From Lamellibrachia satsuma (Eukaryota > Annelida > Polychaeta > Sabellida > Siboglinidae): a stretch of 64,000 bases of DNA. The position numbers and the translations under genes are program-made. Within the stretch, counting starts at the first letter, position 1. Each line of letters begins with the position of its first letter. The stretch is from NCBI GenBank assembly GCA_033239005.1, contig BSQZ01000040.1, positions 2,554,599 through 2,618,598 on the forward strand, written 5' to 3'. Below the pieces are notes generated by a model. It was given only the letters and a program-made list of their open reading frames with translations. It did not search any database and was not told the DNA's origin. Positions 47,611 through 59,804 of the stretch are shown here, one piece after another.

Positions 47611-49165
47611 TGGTAGAACTAATCTATTTATTCCTAGGACCAATAGTGAAATAATCTATTTATTCCCAGGACCAATGGTAGAAATAATTTATTTATTCCT
47701 AGGACCAATGGTAGAAATAAAATATTTATTCCCAGGACCAATGGTAAAAATAATCTATTTATTCCCAGGACCAATGGTAGAAATAATATATTTATTCCCA
47801 GGACCAATGGTAGAAATAATCTATTTATTCCCAGGACCAATGGTAGAAATAATATATTTATTCCCAGGACTAATGGAGGAAATAATATATTTATTCCCAG
47901 GACTAATGGAGGAAATAATATATTTATTCCCAGGACCAATGGTAGAAATAATCTATTTATTCCGATGACCAATGGTAGAAATAATATATTTATTCCCAGG
48001 AATAATGGAGGAAATAATATATTTATTCCCAGGACTAATGGAGGAAATAATATATTTATTCCCAGGACCAATGGTAGAAATAATCTATTTATTCCGATGA
48101 CCAATGGTAGAAATAATATATTTATTCCCAGGACCAATGGTAGAAATAATCTATTTATTCTCAGGACCAATGGTAGAAATAATCTATTTATTCCCAGGAC
48201 CAATGGTAGAAATAATTTATTTATTCCTAGGACCAATGGTAGAAATAAAATATTTATTCCCAGGACCAATGGTAAAAATAATCTATTTATTCCCAGGACC
48301 AATGGTAGAAATAATATATTTATTCCCAGGACCAATGGTAGAAATAATCTATTTATTCCCAGGACCAATGGTAGAAATAATATATTTATTCCCAGGACTA
48401 ATGGAGGAAATAATATATTTATTCCCAGGACTAATGGAGGAAATAATATATTTATTCCCAGGACCAATGGTAGAAATAATCTATTTATTCCGATGACCAA
48501 TGGTAGAAATAATATATTTATTCCCAGGAATAATGGAGGAAATAATATATTTATTCCCAGGACTAATGGAGGAAATAATATATTTATTCCCAGGACCAAT
48601 GGTAGAAATAATCTATTTATTCCGATGACCAATGGTAGAAATAATATATTTATTCCCAGGACCAATGGTAGAAATAATCTATTTATTCTCAGGACCAATG
48701 GTAGAAATAATCTATTTATTCCCAGGACCAATGGTGGAAATAATCTATTTATTCCCAGGACCAATGGTAGAAATAATCTATCTATTTATTCCCAGGACCA
48801 ATGGTAGAAATAATATATTTATTCACAGGACCAATGGTGGAAATAATCTATTTATTCCCAGGACCAGTGGTAGAAATAATCTATTTATTCCCAGGACCAA
48901 TGGTAGAAATAATATATTTATTCCCAGGACCAATGGTAGAAATAATCTATTTATTCCCAGGACCAATGGTAGAAATAATATATCTATTCCCAGGACCAAT
49001 GGTAGAAATAATCTATTTATTCCCAGGACCAAAGGTAGAAATAATATATTTATTCCAAGGACCAATGGTAGAAATAATCTATTTATTCCCAGGACCAATG
49101 GTGGAAATAGTCGATTTATTCCCAGGACCAATGGTAGAAATAATCTATTTATTCCCAGGACCAAT
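47611..49165. repeat. 33-bp minisatellite, about 47 copies, with a 528-bp higher-order period
   Basis: Units contain TTTATTCCCAGGACCAATGG and TAGAAATAATCTA or TAGAAATAATATA. Rare variants (CCTAGG, AAATAAAATA, ATGGTAAAAATA, ACTAATGGAGG, TCCGATGACC, AATAATGGAGG, TTCTCAGG) recur in the same order 528 bp later, exactly 16 units: CCTAGGACC at about 47697 and 48225, for example. Near 48779 a CTAT insertion shifts the frame. Because 33 is a multiple of 3, 11-residue protein repeats up to 376 codons long appear on both strands, but the missing flanking exon structure makes a gene unlikely. Confidence 0.97.
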
Positions 49166-49169
49166 CATG

Positions 49170-49995
49170 AATATTCCACAAAGAACACCAAACACAAAAT
49201 AATAGAGACTGATAAAAATATTCCAAATATTATCCTTAATAAAAATATTACACACAGCTTACATAGTTTCCACTTATATTAGTAAACATTACTTTATTAG
49301 AAATTACTGTCTGTTATATTTGTAATTATACTTGCGTTTGTTTACACATGTCGACACCACTGTATATGATAGTTCATCAATTCATGTGATAAACTGATAA
49401 AAAAATTGTATAAATGTAATACGTCTGTATACTTAAATTGTTGCAAACGTGTGTGTATATGCTGATGCACTGCTAGTTTTTGCACTGCTCACGTGACCGT
49501 TTATTTATTTTATATTTGTAGGGTGGTCATCGTGTTAGTAATATTTAATGTCTTAACGGCAGTCTCCCTGACAGCCTCATGAATGTTGCATCCAATTTTC
49601 ATATATGAGATGATAGGTCAAGTAAAATACTTTGAGATTGAGATTGTTGGAAGCTGCAACCACCCGCGGTTTACGGACCCCTTTCCCAAACCCCCAAACC
49701 GATTAAGACAACCCCGATATATCAAGGGCTAATTAGTGCTGTGTTCCCTTCTAATGGGCGCGAGGTGCTCCGTGCAGCCCGGAGACGTTAACGGCCCGAG
49801 AGAGCGGTTACGTCGTCGTCCGTGCAAGAATGTTGTAGCGTCGATGGCGAACCACGCTCGCGATTACGTTACCGGTGTTGGAACACGGCACGGGTGTTGG
49901 AACACGGCACGGGTGTAGGAACACGGCACGGGTGTAGGAACACTGCATTGGCTCGGGAACTCGGCACCATCAGACCGCGATGGGCTAGGGTTGCG
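49170..49995. other. AT-rich then GC-rich unique sequence, no gene recognised
   Basis: Sequence after the minisatellite is AT-rich to about 49650. At 49875-49945 a GGTGTTGGAACACGGCACG-like unit of about 19 bp recurs four times. No domain is seen in the frames. Confidence 0.35.
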
Positions 49996-49997
49996 TT

Positions 49998-50160
49998 GTT
50001 AGGCTCAGTGGAGAACTCGTTAACAAGTCTTCGCCGGGTTTCGTGTGGCGTGGGTCTTATCGGTATAGGCTCACTCCACGCTGGCAGTGTACTTGACCTG
50101 GGAACTGACGTGAAGTTGAAACGCGCTCCATTGAGTTATCGGTCGTGGCATATTCTTTAA
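49998..50160 (+). repeat. Dispersed repeat family R1 copy
   Basis: TTAGGCTCAGTGGAGAACTC, GTTAACAAG, TGTGGCGTGGGTCTTAT, ATAGGCTC and ATTGAGTTA-type landmarks match 57118-57305 in order over about 165 bp. It is directly followed by an R2-family copy. No coding capacity is recognised. Confidence 0.72.
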
Positions 50161-50335
50161 AGGGAAACAAAAGTCATGGCTTTGGGCTAATGCACCTACA
50201 AGAGTTATTAAAACATAACCTTTTGAAACTACAATTAAAAACTTCACGCCAGTGGTTTACTAGGAAACCCTTGTTGAACACACAGCATCTTAATTCCATG
50301 GGCCGCTCCATATGGTCAGATAATCTTACGTCACG
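50157..50335 (+). repeat. Dispersed repeat family R2 copy
   Basis: GGGAAACAAAAGTCATGGC, TGCACCTACAAGAGTTATTA and CACGCCAGTGGTTTACTAGG match 5335-5480 in order. Confidence 0.72.
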
Positions 50336-50522
50336 AGTGTCATAGTCTGACAAACTTCGCACGCCAAATGAAAACATATTTGCATACACCTGTTCCTATG
50401 CTTACCAATATGATATGGCCATGCTGTTTGCATCGAAATTCAACTTATGTAACTTATTTTGGCCTTTGTTTACTAAACTAATCCTCTTTCTGACAACATA
50501 TCACGTTTGTTTGAGACTTTAC

Positions 50523-50725
50523 GTTGGTTCCGTGTACGCCGGCCTCAGTTAATTCATCACGCCTAGTCTAGGTTACCCGATTTTCATAGAACTACGCATG
50601 CGCTTATCGGTCGCGCTGGTTAACATGCCAGCCCTCAGTCAACCGGAGAAATGATCGGAATGTCCCACTTTTAGAACACATTCTTAGTAAACCACTGGCG
50701 TGATATTCTTGATTTTAGTCGCGCA
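50523..50725 (-). repeat. Dispersed repeat family R2 copy, opposite orientation and longer
   Basis: On the plus strand: GTGTACGCCGGC, ATCACGCCTAGTCTAGGTTA, CCCGATTTTCATAGAAC, TCAGTCAACCGGAGAAAT, GGAATGTCCCACTTTTAG, then TAAACCACTGGCGTGATATT. The minus strand of 59805-60035 shows the same order. The two copies define a unit of about 210-230 bp. Confidence 0.78.
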
Positions 50726-50729
50726 TGGT

Positions 50730-52075
50730 TATTTATTAATATCTCTTCGCTTTAATGGTATTAGTTACTACTTCGTATATATTGACTTTTATAGAATAAT
50801 TACGCACTTAGGGATTGTAGTTCCTAAATATTGCACGGCCTCAGTTTTGTACTCAATATGTATATATTTGAGCTCCATATCTGTTTGAGCTTCATGAAAG
50901 ATGTCCTTGCTTTAAGAATTATACTGATAATAGCATCACCCCCTCCTCCATTCTGACTGACATTAGCACACAGATAGCTATAATTTTCCACTTCATTCAG
51001 TTATCGATCATTAATCCATATCCTCCTAGTGCATTGTTTATCCTCAATACTTCAGTTCAAATTTTTGCTGCGAATCGATTCGCATCTTTGTTGCTTTTGC
51101 TAGCATGTGCCTGTAGCTGTATCATTATAATGACACAATCATTATCTCATTGATATTCTAAGAGAACATTAGGTCGCACATTATTCCACATTGCTGGTAT
51201 GTTTAATTGTCAATATATGGGCGTAAGTTTCGCCACCTAGTTTTAGTTCTGGAGTCCACTGGCGACCCCGGCTGTTTTGATGCCTGTCTGAAAAATAGGG
51301 TTGTTTTTTGTTTTTGGGTGTACTCACAGAACTGACAACAAACGGTGTAAATTGTTCTGGTTTCAGACCGATGAAAAGATGTTAAAGGCGTGTGATACTG
51401 AAACATTTGTATTATATCAATTACGAAGCTTCTGCTGTGATTGAATCTGGTGGGTTATAGTTACAGATGGAGACAACCATTATTAGAGTCCACAGTATAT
51501 TACACCATAAAAGACACTGAATAGAAAATAATTAAATATATAGTTTCAATGCTGTTTAATGTAAATTAGGCAACATGTTCTGCAATAGGTAATAATGTCA
51601 TTCCCATTTATTAGTACACAAAATTGTAACTATACCTTCCAAACTGTAATTTTATTTATTCTCGTTTGTCTTTACATTATATTCGCAGATTACACAGCAC
51701 AATAGTATGTCCCGTACGACAAATAGTGTCAGTGTTTCTGTAAATACATGCGAATAATGATTCATTGAATACCCATAATGCTGCTGTTAACTTCCATAAT
51801 TAAAATGTGTTTTAAGGACTACTATGCAGGCTGGAAAGTTGTAATTTCAAGACCAGATTTTGCTGACTATGCTGAAGTTCTGCCTCTGCTGCAGAGATTT
51901 GGACTTCTCTGAGCAGTTTGATGTTAGCAGAGCCACCATCTCGAATATGTTTCACATTTTTATAGTGTATGAACTATTTGAAAGAAGAGGAACATTGTGC
52001 ACACAGATTGCCAGAGCTTGAGTACATGTTGAATGTTGAATGAGTAAATGATTTACAAATTGCAAATCTTGCACT
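50730..52075. other. AT-rich sequence without a recognised gene
   Basis: Short frames only. No RNA gene, repeat or domain recognised over about 1.3 kb. Confidence 0.35.
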
Positions 52076-52080
52076 ACTTG

Positions 52081-52380
52081 TCCTTAGTATATGTTGTTGC
52101 CTAGTCAATGTCCTTAGTATATGTTGTTGCCTTGTCAATGTCCTTAGTATATGTTGTTGCCTTGTCAATGTCCTTAGTATATGTTGTTGCCTAGTCAATG
52201 TCCTTAGTATATGTTGTTGCCTAGTCAATGTCCTTAGTATATGTTGTTGCCTTGTCAATGTCCTTAGTATATGTTGTTGCCTAGTCAATGTCCTTAGTAT
52301 ATGTTGTTGCCTTGTCAATGTCCTTAGTATATGTTGTTGCCTTGTCAATGTCCTTAGTATATGTTGTTGCCTAGTCAATG
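52081..52380. repeat. 30-bp minisatellite, exactly 10 copies, two-state variants
   Basis: Ten units of TCCTTAGTATATGTTGTTGC followed by CTAGTCAATG or CTTGTCAATG. The only variation is A or T in CTAG/CTTG, giving the order A T T A A T A T T A. The minus-strand frame reads a 10-residue Arg-Gln-Gln-His-Ile repeat and is not a gene. Confidence 0.97.
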
Positions 52381-52859
52381 TCCTGCCACCTATTCTTAAA
52401 TATTCAATAATATTCATAATTTGCGCATTTGTTAAGTTTATCCAGACATACAAATCTAAACAAATGGCTCAACATAAATAATAATATTTTAATTACTTCC
52501 AGAATTTCAAGTAATGATGTTTCTCTAGATAAAATGTCTTCCTGCTGTATGACTATAAATGATTACAAATTTAATTTTTATTATCTAATAATTGACAGCA
52601 TTGATTTACTACAAGTCTGTCAATGTCACTATGTCTTCCACGATACTTGATATTCAATATTTATAATATTTAAATGTTTCACTTTGTGTAAACGTATCTT
52701 TTTAATGAGCTTTCATACACACATGAATTTCATGTTACAAAAAGGTTCTGCAGACAAGGTGCATGTGTTCAGTAAATGCTCAAGTGGCACGCATACTCTA
52801 AGATACTCATGTCGATGCAGCAGTGTCATATGCATTATCAAGATCAACATGAAACAATA

Positions 52860-53250
52860 ATTTACAGGGGACATAAAAAAACTGTCAAACATTTACAGGG
52901 TACATAAACAACTGTCAAACATTTACAAGGGACATAAACAACTGTCAAACATTTACAGGGGACATAAACAACTGTCAATCATTTACAGGGGACATAAACA
53001 ACTGTCAAACATTTACAAGGGACATAAACAACTGTCAATCATTTACAAGGGACATAAACAACTGTCAAACATTTACAAGGGACATAAACAACTGTCAAAC
53101 ATTTACAAGGGACATAAACAACTGTCAAACATTTACAGGGGACATAAACAACTGTCAATCATTTACAATGTACATAAACAACTGTCAAACATTTACAGGG
53201 GACATAAACAACTGTCAAACATTTACAGGGGACATAAACAATTGTCAAAC
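52860..53250. repeat. 30-bp minisatellite, 13 copies
   Basis: Units of ATTTACAGGGGACATAAACA followed by ACTGTCAAAC, with AAGG, AATG, GTAC and TCAATC variants. The first copy has an extra A. This array shares its 30-bp period, but not its sequence, with the array 480 bp to the left. Confidence 0.97.
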
Positions 53251-53254
53251 ATCG

Positions 53255-54830
53255 CCAGAGTATAAATATGTTGGACTTAAACACTGTAGAAATGAAATAG
53301 AACTAATGTAATAATATTAAAAAGCCGTCTGGCTCCTTTTTTAGAGTGGTTGAGTTTGATATGTAATTGACGTCATAGAACTATAGCAATAACGCCAAAA
53401 TGCAATCAATAAAGCTGTAATATACGAAGAAACTAGTTGTAAACGATAACGTAACTAGGTGGGCGATAAGGCGGGTCGTTCAAATGGCCGCCAATCGGCG
53501 TAACTAACAAGATTTAACGCAGAACCTCGCTCCAGAGCTAAAACTAGGTCATGAGACTTACGTTACCTATACTACCACATCCACTGGTACATCTCAGAAT
53601 TACTGTTGTTGTTGATAAAAATATTATAAAAGCGTATTTTAGGAGCGATCCATCATAGGCGTGGGTGTGTAGGCCTACTCTCACAACGAGCCAGAATTAG
53701 AACTATCAGAGTACGACCTTGCATTCGTCAAATCATCTGGCATCTTCATTATTGTTACAAGGTCTGAATTTACATATCACAAAGGATATACATTCGATTT
53801 AGATGCACTGCGGGTGGGGTTAAACATAATGCGTTCAAAATTAATCACCTTTCAAAATCAACGTCACTGGCTTTTTACTTGTCTACCATCAACTCGGAAG
53901 TAAAATAATTATCGGTAACCGGATACATCGATTGCATCCGGGCGAGTCTACGGTGAAAGACATCCATACCGTCTTTCCACCGAGCAGCGGGGCAGAGATT
54001 CCATCTTCCGCACTGGTCACTGACATTTGACGCTTTGTAGACTGCTGGGTTTATTGTACGCTAGGAGGTCAACCGACATGAAATAATGTCCCGAGTCATC
54101 AGTTACCATATCTGTCTAGACACACAACGGTATTCGGTTTGTATCTTGATATTTGTGAAAGACATTACCACGACAAATACGACGACGGAATGTTGACCCA
54201 TTAATGAGAAAACCTAGAGTCTAAATATGTACAGTAGTTGCCATTCGTGAGCGATTTTATCACAGCCTTGATAAATTAATCCAGTTCTGCTGTTTTGGGA
54301 TCCTACGCACCAGCGGTAGGTTCAAATGATGCAATCATTCTAAGGCTATCAAAACACCACGTCTACACTGCGTCTATTTCTCAATTCCAATCTCTAACAA
54401 AAACTAGTAAAACTATTTAGAATTATGTAGGTATTGAACTAATTGTGGTTTTGAGTGGTACTGTATTTTTTTGTAGCTATTTTAATGCTCTTGATTAATA
54501 GTAAACCATTGAACAGTAATATCGCGTGCGTGCGTATGTGCGTGTGTGCTTGTGTGCGCGCTTGCGTGCACATTTCGGTTTACTTCAACAATTATTTTGA
54601 GACAGGTGTTCTTAAATGAATTTATAACGGCCCTATGAGCAATAAACTCGAGTGCACACGTCTTCATTCGCGTCAAATGAAAGCGCGCACGCATCGGCTA
54701 TTAACGATCGGCTGAGTTGAACTGCAGGTGGCGTGATTGAAATGGAACCTTGGCTGTCTGGACGAAACGCGATATTCGTATTTATTATTTTGTCGACGAT
54801 GTGGATCGGATCGTTCTAATTACGGTGAGC
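53255..54830. other. Sequence without an assigned gene
   Basis: About 1.6 kb without recognised domains, repeats or RNA genes, apart from a short GTGC/GTGT run at 54525-54570. Confidence 0.35.
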
Positions 54831-54835
54831 GCACG

Positions 54836-54934
54836 GTACACGCTCACCTTCCGTCGGCGCGCGCGGGAGACGCTCACCTTCCGTCGGCGCGCGCGGTACA
54901 CGCTCACCTTCCGTCGGCGCGCGCGGGAGACGCG
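54836..54934. repeat. 30-bp GC-rich tandem triplicate
   Basis: ACGCTCACCTTCCGTCGGCG then CGCGCGGTAC or CGCGCGGGAG, alternating, three copies. Confidence 0.92.
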
Positions 54935-55155
54935 TCGCACCGCTACGAAAGGCTATTGAATTAATTGGCGGGAAAGAGCAAACGACATTCGGCGGATACC
55001 GGATGTTGCTTTCGGGGGTGTTGATTAATAGTGACAGTCAATCTCAGGGACAAGCAAACCTCATGCATGTTCTCATAATATCTAGCAATGAAAATGTTGG
55101 TATAAAAATTTTAATGTCCCCTTTTTAGCGAAAATGAGACACATAATCTATTTTG

Positions 55156-55156
<1 letters not shown>

Positions 55157-55211
<55 letters not shown>

Positions 55212-55215
55212 TGTT
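55157..55215. repeat. (GTGC)n microsatellite
   Basis: About 14 uninterrupted GTGC/TGCG units. Confidence 0.95.
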
Positions 55216-55219
55216 ACAA

Positions 55220-56560
55220 GCGAAGGCCTAAGTTAACTGTCCCGGTGATATCCGCCTTTTACCGAATAATGTATGAAAAGTGGTCAGTGACTGGTCAACG
55301 GCAGAGCATCAACCGTTGGGATGTCCTGTTGGTGAGCTTTTTCTTTCTTTTGGAATATAAATGTCTTCAGAGGTCTCCAAATGCTCTTGAAATTCACTGA
55401 CGTCCATTGTTATATGGGCTGGGGAACTTCGCGGCCTGCGACCTCTGGACCCTGGTTGGGAACATTTCTCATTCCTAAGAACCCTCCAGGGCTTGACAGC
55501 TATGGAGTGTAGTCTGTTTCTTCGTGTTTTGTCAAACAAAATGATGTTCTCAAACATTAGAAATGACGACAACAGAAGTGGCAAATGCGTCACCCATAAA
55601 TCCGCGCCTGATATTCACGGTTGGTGTTCGTTGCGGGTTCCTGCTAGAACTCTGCACAGGAATGTCTTTTTTAAAAGAGTTCTCCCCAAACGTAAGCATC
55701 TGCTACCAGATGTAACCCTCTGACTTGTTAATGAGGATATATTTTCTTCATCGTGCTGGTGTTTTTGTTTTTTAGCAAATGCGATTGATCATGGCTGGAG
55801 TTTGTCCAGCATATAGATTCAGGGAAGAATTTTCAAGATAAGGGAGAATGCACGACTTTCAAAGAAGAGAATCGGTCCTGCGAATTAATGGCGGCCAGGT
55901 GAACACATCAGCATAGCCGTGAGAGCGAACTAAATGTATTTCGTTATTAACGCGCAACAGATGCAATAATACGGTCTGATTTCACGTAGGCCATCATGCA
56001 ATATCAATTTGCAGCAGAACGATGTAACATTATGAAAATGTGAAGATTTGTCAAATTACGCAAACTCGGCATATGCGAATTCACGATGAGTAGGCATAAG
56101 CCTCTGCGAACGAAGATTCGTAAAAACCAACAAGACGCGTTGCGTAAAGCTGTCTCTGACTTAGAATATATTTAGCCACACGGATCGATTGTAGCAAGTA
56201 GCAAACCACACTATAGACAAATCATGTAGACTTATTTGTAGTTCTGAAAATGGCCGTATTGTAGTAGGTCAAGGTCACGACGAGTCAAACTTACGGCCGC
56301 CATATTTGTCACGTGTTTACATGGAGGAGGATTGTGAAGCGAGTCCTTAGCGAGTTGTACTCGCTGTCTCCGGTCATGAATGTGTATCCCTGTCTGAGCT
56401 AAGTCGGGCAGACTAGCCGAAGAGTCTTGATAGATACGGTCAATACATCAAAGCAACTTCTTATGCAGTAGAGTACAGCCGATCACTGGCAGGAAGTGGC
56501 AAGAGAGGTGATTAGTGGTCTTTAATCAAGACAGCACTGTTACCTCTATCCATGGGTCTT
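55220..56560. other. Sequence without an assigned gene
   Basis: Frames at 55309-55723 overlap on both strands and show no domain. No repeats are recognised. Confidence 0.3.
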
Positions 56561-56562
56561 GT

Positions 56563-56770
56563 CGAATGTCTCCACCTCCGCCCCCTCCCACCCCTCCCAC
56601 TTCCACTCCCTCACATCCCTCCCACCTCCACACCTCACGCCCCCCACCTCCATCCCCTCACGCCCCTCCCACCTCCACCCCCTAACACTCCTCCCACCTC
56701 CACCCCCTCACACCTCTCCCATCTTCACCCCCTCACACCCCTCCCACCTCCCCCTCACCCCCTCCCACCC
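56563..56770. repeat. Pyrimidine-rich CCCCTCCCACCTCCA low-complexity repeat
   Basis: Degenerate units of about 19 bp (CACCCCTCCCACCTCCAC). Strongly C-rich on the plus strand, so the minus strand is G-rich with many G3-G4 tracts. Pro-rich frames are by-products. Confidence 0.9.
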
Positions 56771-57117
56771 CTCCTTGCGCTATTTCGTTCACTCCACATT
56801 GCTTCAGTTCACTCGGCTGTATAAATGAGTACCCCCCTCAACCCCCACCATTGTTATGCAATGCAGACATTGTTATAATCCCTTGCGGATTTGACAAACG
56901 TGGATTTGAACTTTCTCCTACACCTACACATAAAAATAGTTGTTCGCTCCGATGTTTCAGATCACACAACAAACGGAACATCTAATCTTTCACTAACACA
57001 GTATTTTGCACGCATGCTAATTTGAACGCGTATATATCTGATTGCTACGTGTATGTATAGGCAAAACCTAGTTTATTTGATGTAAAACAAAACATTTTTT
57101 GTCGTTTTCAGTTGGTT

Positions 57118-57305
57118 AGTTAGGCTCAATGGAGAACTCGTTAACAGGTGTTGGTGGATTTCATGTGGCGTGAGTCTTATTGGAATAGGCTCGTTGTAAT
57201 ATGGCAGTGTGTTCGCATTCGACGTGAGAACAGGGTTGAACTCGAAACACGTCCCGTTGAGTTACTGACTTCCGGGAGATATGTCTTACCATATTCTTTT
57301 AACTT
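57118..57305 (+). repeat. Dispersed repeat family R1 copy
   Basis: TTAGGCTCAATGGAGAACTC, GTTAACAGGTG, ATGTGGCGTGAGTCTTATTG, AATAGGCTCG and GTTGAGTTA match 49998-50160 in order. Confidence 0.72.
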
Positions 57306-57309
57306 AGCA

Positions 57310-58000
57310 AGAAATCTGGTAGTCATTATTTGAAATAGATATAGTGTTGTGGATATATCCTGACCTAAAGGCTTTCTATTCTATTCGCCAGTGGCAACAA
57401 TTTACAGTTATACATACACTTTCTAATCATTGTTGTTTCTTGCGTGATGCCCATATTTCATCGCCATGCAACATTCATAGTTTTGTGATTACGTTGAACG
57501 TCTCAACGTCCAGTTCCACCGGTAATCTGCCGTACGTCAGTGTACCTCGTTCTCCACCTGGCTCCGTCGTTCAGTTTTACATCCATCTCCGCCACCACCT
57601 CGGATTACCATGTACAGCTCCCGTCTCTTGTAATCCATTTCATTTTGCTCCAGCTGCCTAAGACATCTCAAAACCTCTTTGTAAGATTCACGACCAACTC
57701 TTCCTTATTAAATACATACCACCTGCTTTTCATAAGAACTTTCTCTCGCGTTCCCAATAATGCATTATTAACATACAAACGCTTAGCCAGATCCATTTTA
57801 AAATAACATGTCCAGAGGCGAATATACGTGTATATTTCCCACGTGTATATTTCCCACAGGTGACGATGACACAGCACTGGGATTTACAGTCCCACCTCGA
57901 CAGAACAGAAGGCATCTTGCAAAGGTCCTGATTTTGCTGGCGACATCGCTTGTATTGACCCGTCTTCCGGATGATTAGATGATGAAAGGCAAAAAAGCCC
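57310..58000. other. Sequence without an assigned gene
   Basis: A 105-codon plus frame (57344-57661) and shorter frames show no domain. A CGTGTATATTTCCCA duplicate lies near 57825-57855. Confidence 0.3.
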
Positions 58001-58001
58001 G

Positions 58002-58287
58002 GTTCTAAAACTGCGACTTATCTGGCAGTTAGGACGGATAGAAACGGTTTTAACACTGCGACGTATCTGGCGGTTAGGACGGATAGAAACGGTTTTAACA
58101 CTGCGACGTATCTGGCGGTTAGGACGGATAGAAACGGTTTTAACACTGCGAAGTATCTGGCAGTTAGGACGGATAGAAACGGTTTTAACACTGCGACGTA
58201 TCTGGCGGTTAGGACGGATAGAAACGGTTTTAACACTGCGACGTATCTGGCGGTTAGGACGGATAGAAACGGTTTTAACGCTGCGAC
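58002..58287. repeat. 45-bp minisatellite, about 6 copies
   Basis: Units contain CTGCGACGTATCTGGCGGTT, AGGACGGATAGAAACGGTTT and TAACA. Variants are GCGACTT, GCGAAGT and GGCAGTT. Open on the minus strand as a 15-residue repeat. Confidence 0.95.
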
Positions 58288-58329
58288 ACCAACTTCGCTT
58301 CTTTGGAAGTATTCAACGTCATTACAACT

Positions 58330-58525
58330 GCATACACCGGTCGGACACTTTATTCCAAGAGACAGGGTTGGAACACAACCAGTCCTTGATCACATCGAAA
58401 AACAAAACATGAAATGGTTTGGCCACTTAGTCAGAATGGAGCGCGATCAGTCTTTGATCACACTGAAACACAATAAATGGAACGGTTTGGCCACTTAGTC
58501 AGGATGGAACACGACCAGTCACATT
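58330..58525 (+). pseudogene. LINE C-terminal fragment (KWFGHLVRM), partly duplicated
   Basis: QPVLDHIEKQNMKWFGHLVR and MERDQSL resemble the WFGHL-R segment of RTE-type LINEs. A second degenerate copy with GGTTTGGCCACTTAGTCAGG follows about 75 bp later. Confidence 0.6.
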
Positions 58526-58529
58526 AAAA

Positions 58530-59015
58530 AACAAAAATGCGTATTTTAAGTACTACATTCTAACTTTGGTCTGACCGCCACGCCCGGAACAAGTGGCTGC
58601 ACACCGACCGAACGCGATAAAATTAAAACGCACACATTTACCTTTGCGCAGCCGCTAGCAATTGCGCCGCTGACGTCACGATCCAATAATATCGGCCGAG
58701 TGGCGGGTTTTATGACCGGCAAATGCCAGCGAATTACAAACGCAGCGCCGAGGACTGAACAGCCAACTGTCCGTCTAGATTCCTGCAGCTGGATTCGATT
58801 TCGGATGATCGAAGGAGCCAGAAGCTGGTTTGTTGGTTGCACTTGCTAGAGTGCAGATCGTCGGTCCTGGGTGCAGCCCCGTTCACGCGGAGAGATCTGT
58901 CTGGACTAACCCCAGCGTACCTGCGACACGACGCGCAAGTTCGATGGTGATTCAAGATTATCCCCATTTAATTAGCTATGTTAGCTCGGTCGTGTCTAGG
59001 TGCACTGTGTGCATG
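58530..59015. other. Sequence without an assigned gene
   Basis: Minus frames of 77-98 codons at 58546-58967 overlap a GC-rich stretch but show no domain. Confidence 0.3.
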
Positions 59016-59019
59016 CGTG

Positions 59020-59023
59020 TGTA

Positions 59024-59064
<41 letters not shown>

Positions 59065-59121
59065 GTGTGAGTGCGTGCGTGCGTGCGTGCATGCATGTTT
59101 GTATGTGCGTGTGCATATGTG

Positions 59122-59202
<81 letters not shown>

Positions 59203-59252
59203 TTGCGTGTGCGTGTGCGTGTGCGTGTGCGTGTGCGTGTGTGACGTGCTTG

Positions 59253-59314
<62 letters not shown>

Positions 59315-59318
59315 TGTT
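59020..59318. repeat. Compound (GT)n and (GTGC)n microsatellite
   Basis: GT dinucleotides at 59029-59070 and 59124-59198, GTGTGC at 59200-59240, and GTGC tetranucleotides at about 59256-59316, with ATGC/GTAT interruptions near 59090. Confidence 0.96.
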
Positions 59319-59804
59319 TACACAAATGATCGTATACGTTTTATACCATAATCTGCCATTCGTCCACTTGTGAAAATATCTTCCAAGGTTTTTCTAAAAA
59401 TCGCACGTTCGTACTATTACGACCTGTGGGCGTTTACATATTTCAGAATACATCAGTGTTCGCTGAAATGATCTGCACAGCGCTTACGCTTCGTCGAACC
59501 TTCCACAACAGGCGCCGTGATATGGCCTGTGGATAGCACCATCCAAACACGAATGTTGATGCTTGCTGCATTTAATTTCACGGCGGATAAAGCCTCTACA
59601 TAAGTCGACTTGCGGCTAATGTTCTACGTACGGCGTTCCAGAGTAACTAACGTAACAGGACGTCGATGACTGGCGTGCCTTGCTCTGGCCGCCGACTAGG
59701 CCTGAGTTCGACCATAGCCTACGGTGTGTCGGCCCAAGCCCAGCCGTGCATTCTCGGTTGTGTTGTATGTGTCAACCTTGGTAGGGTACGGGATTGGGAT
59801 TGGG

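Noticed and set aside
47634..48764. 376-codon minus frame of 11-residue hydrophobic repeats (Val-Leu-Gly-Ile-Asn...) as a membrane protein
   Set aside because: It is the translation of the 33-bp minisatellite; plus-strand frames are equally open, and no exon structure or unique protein part flanks it.
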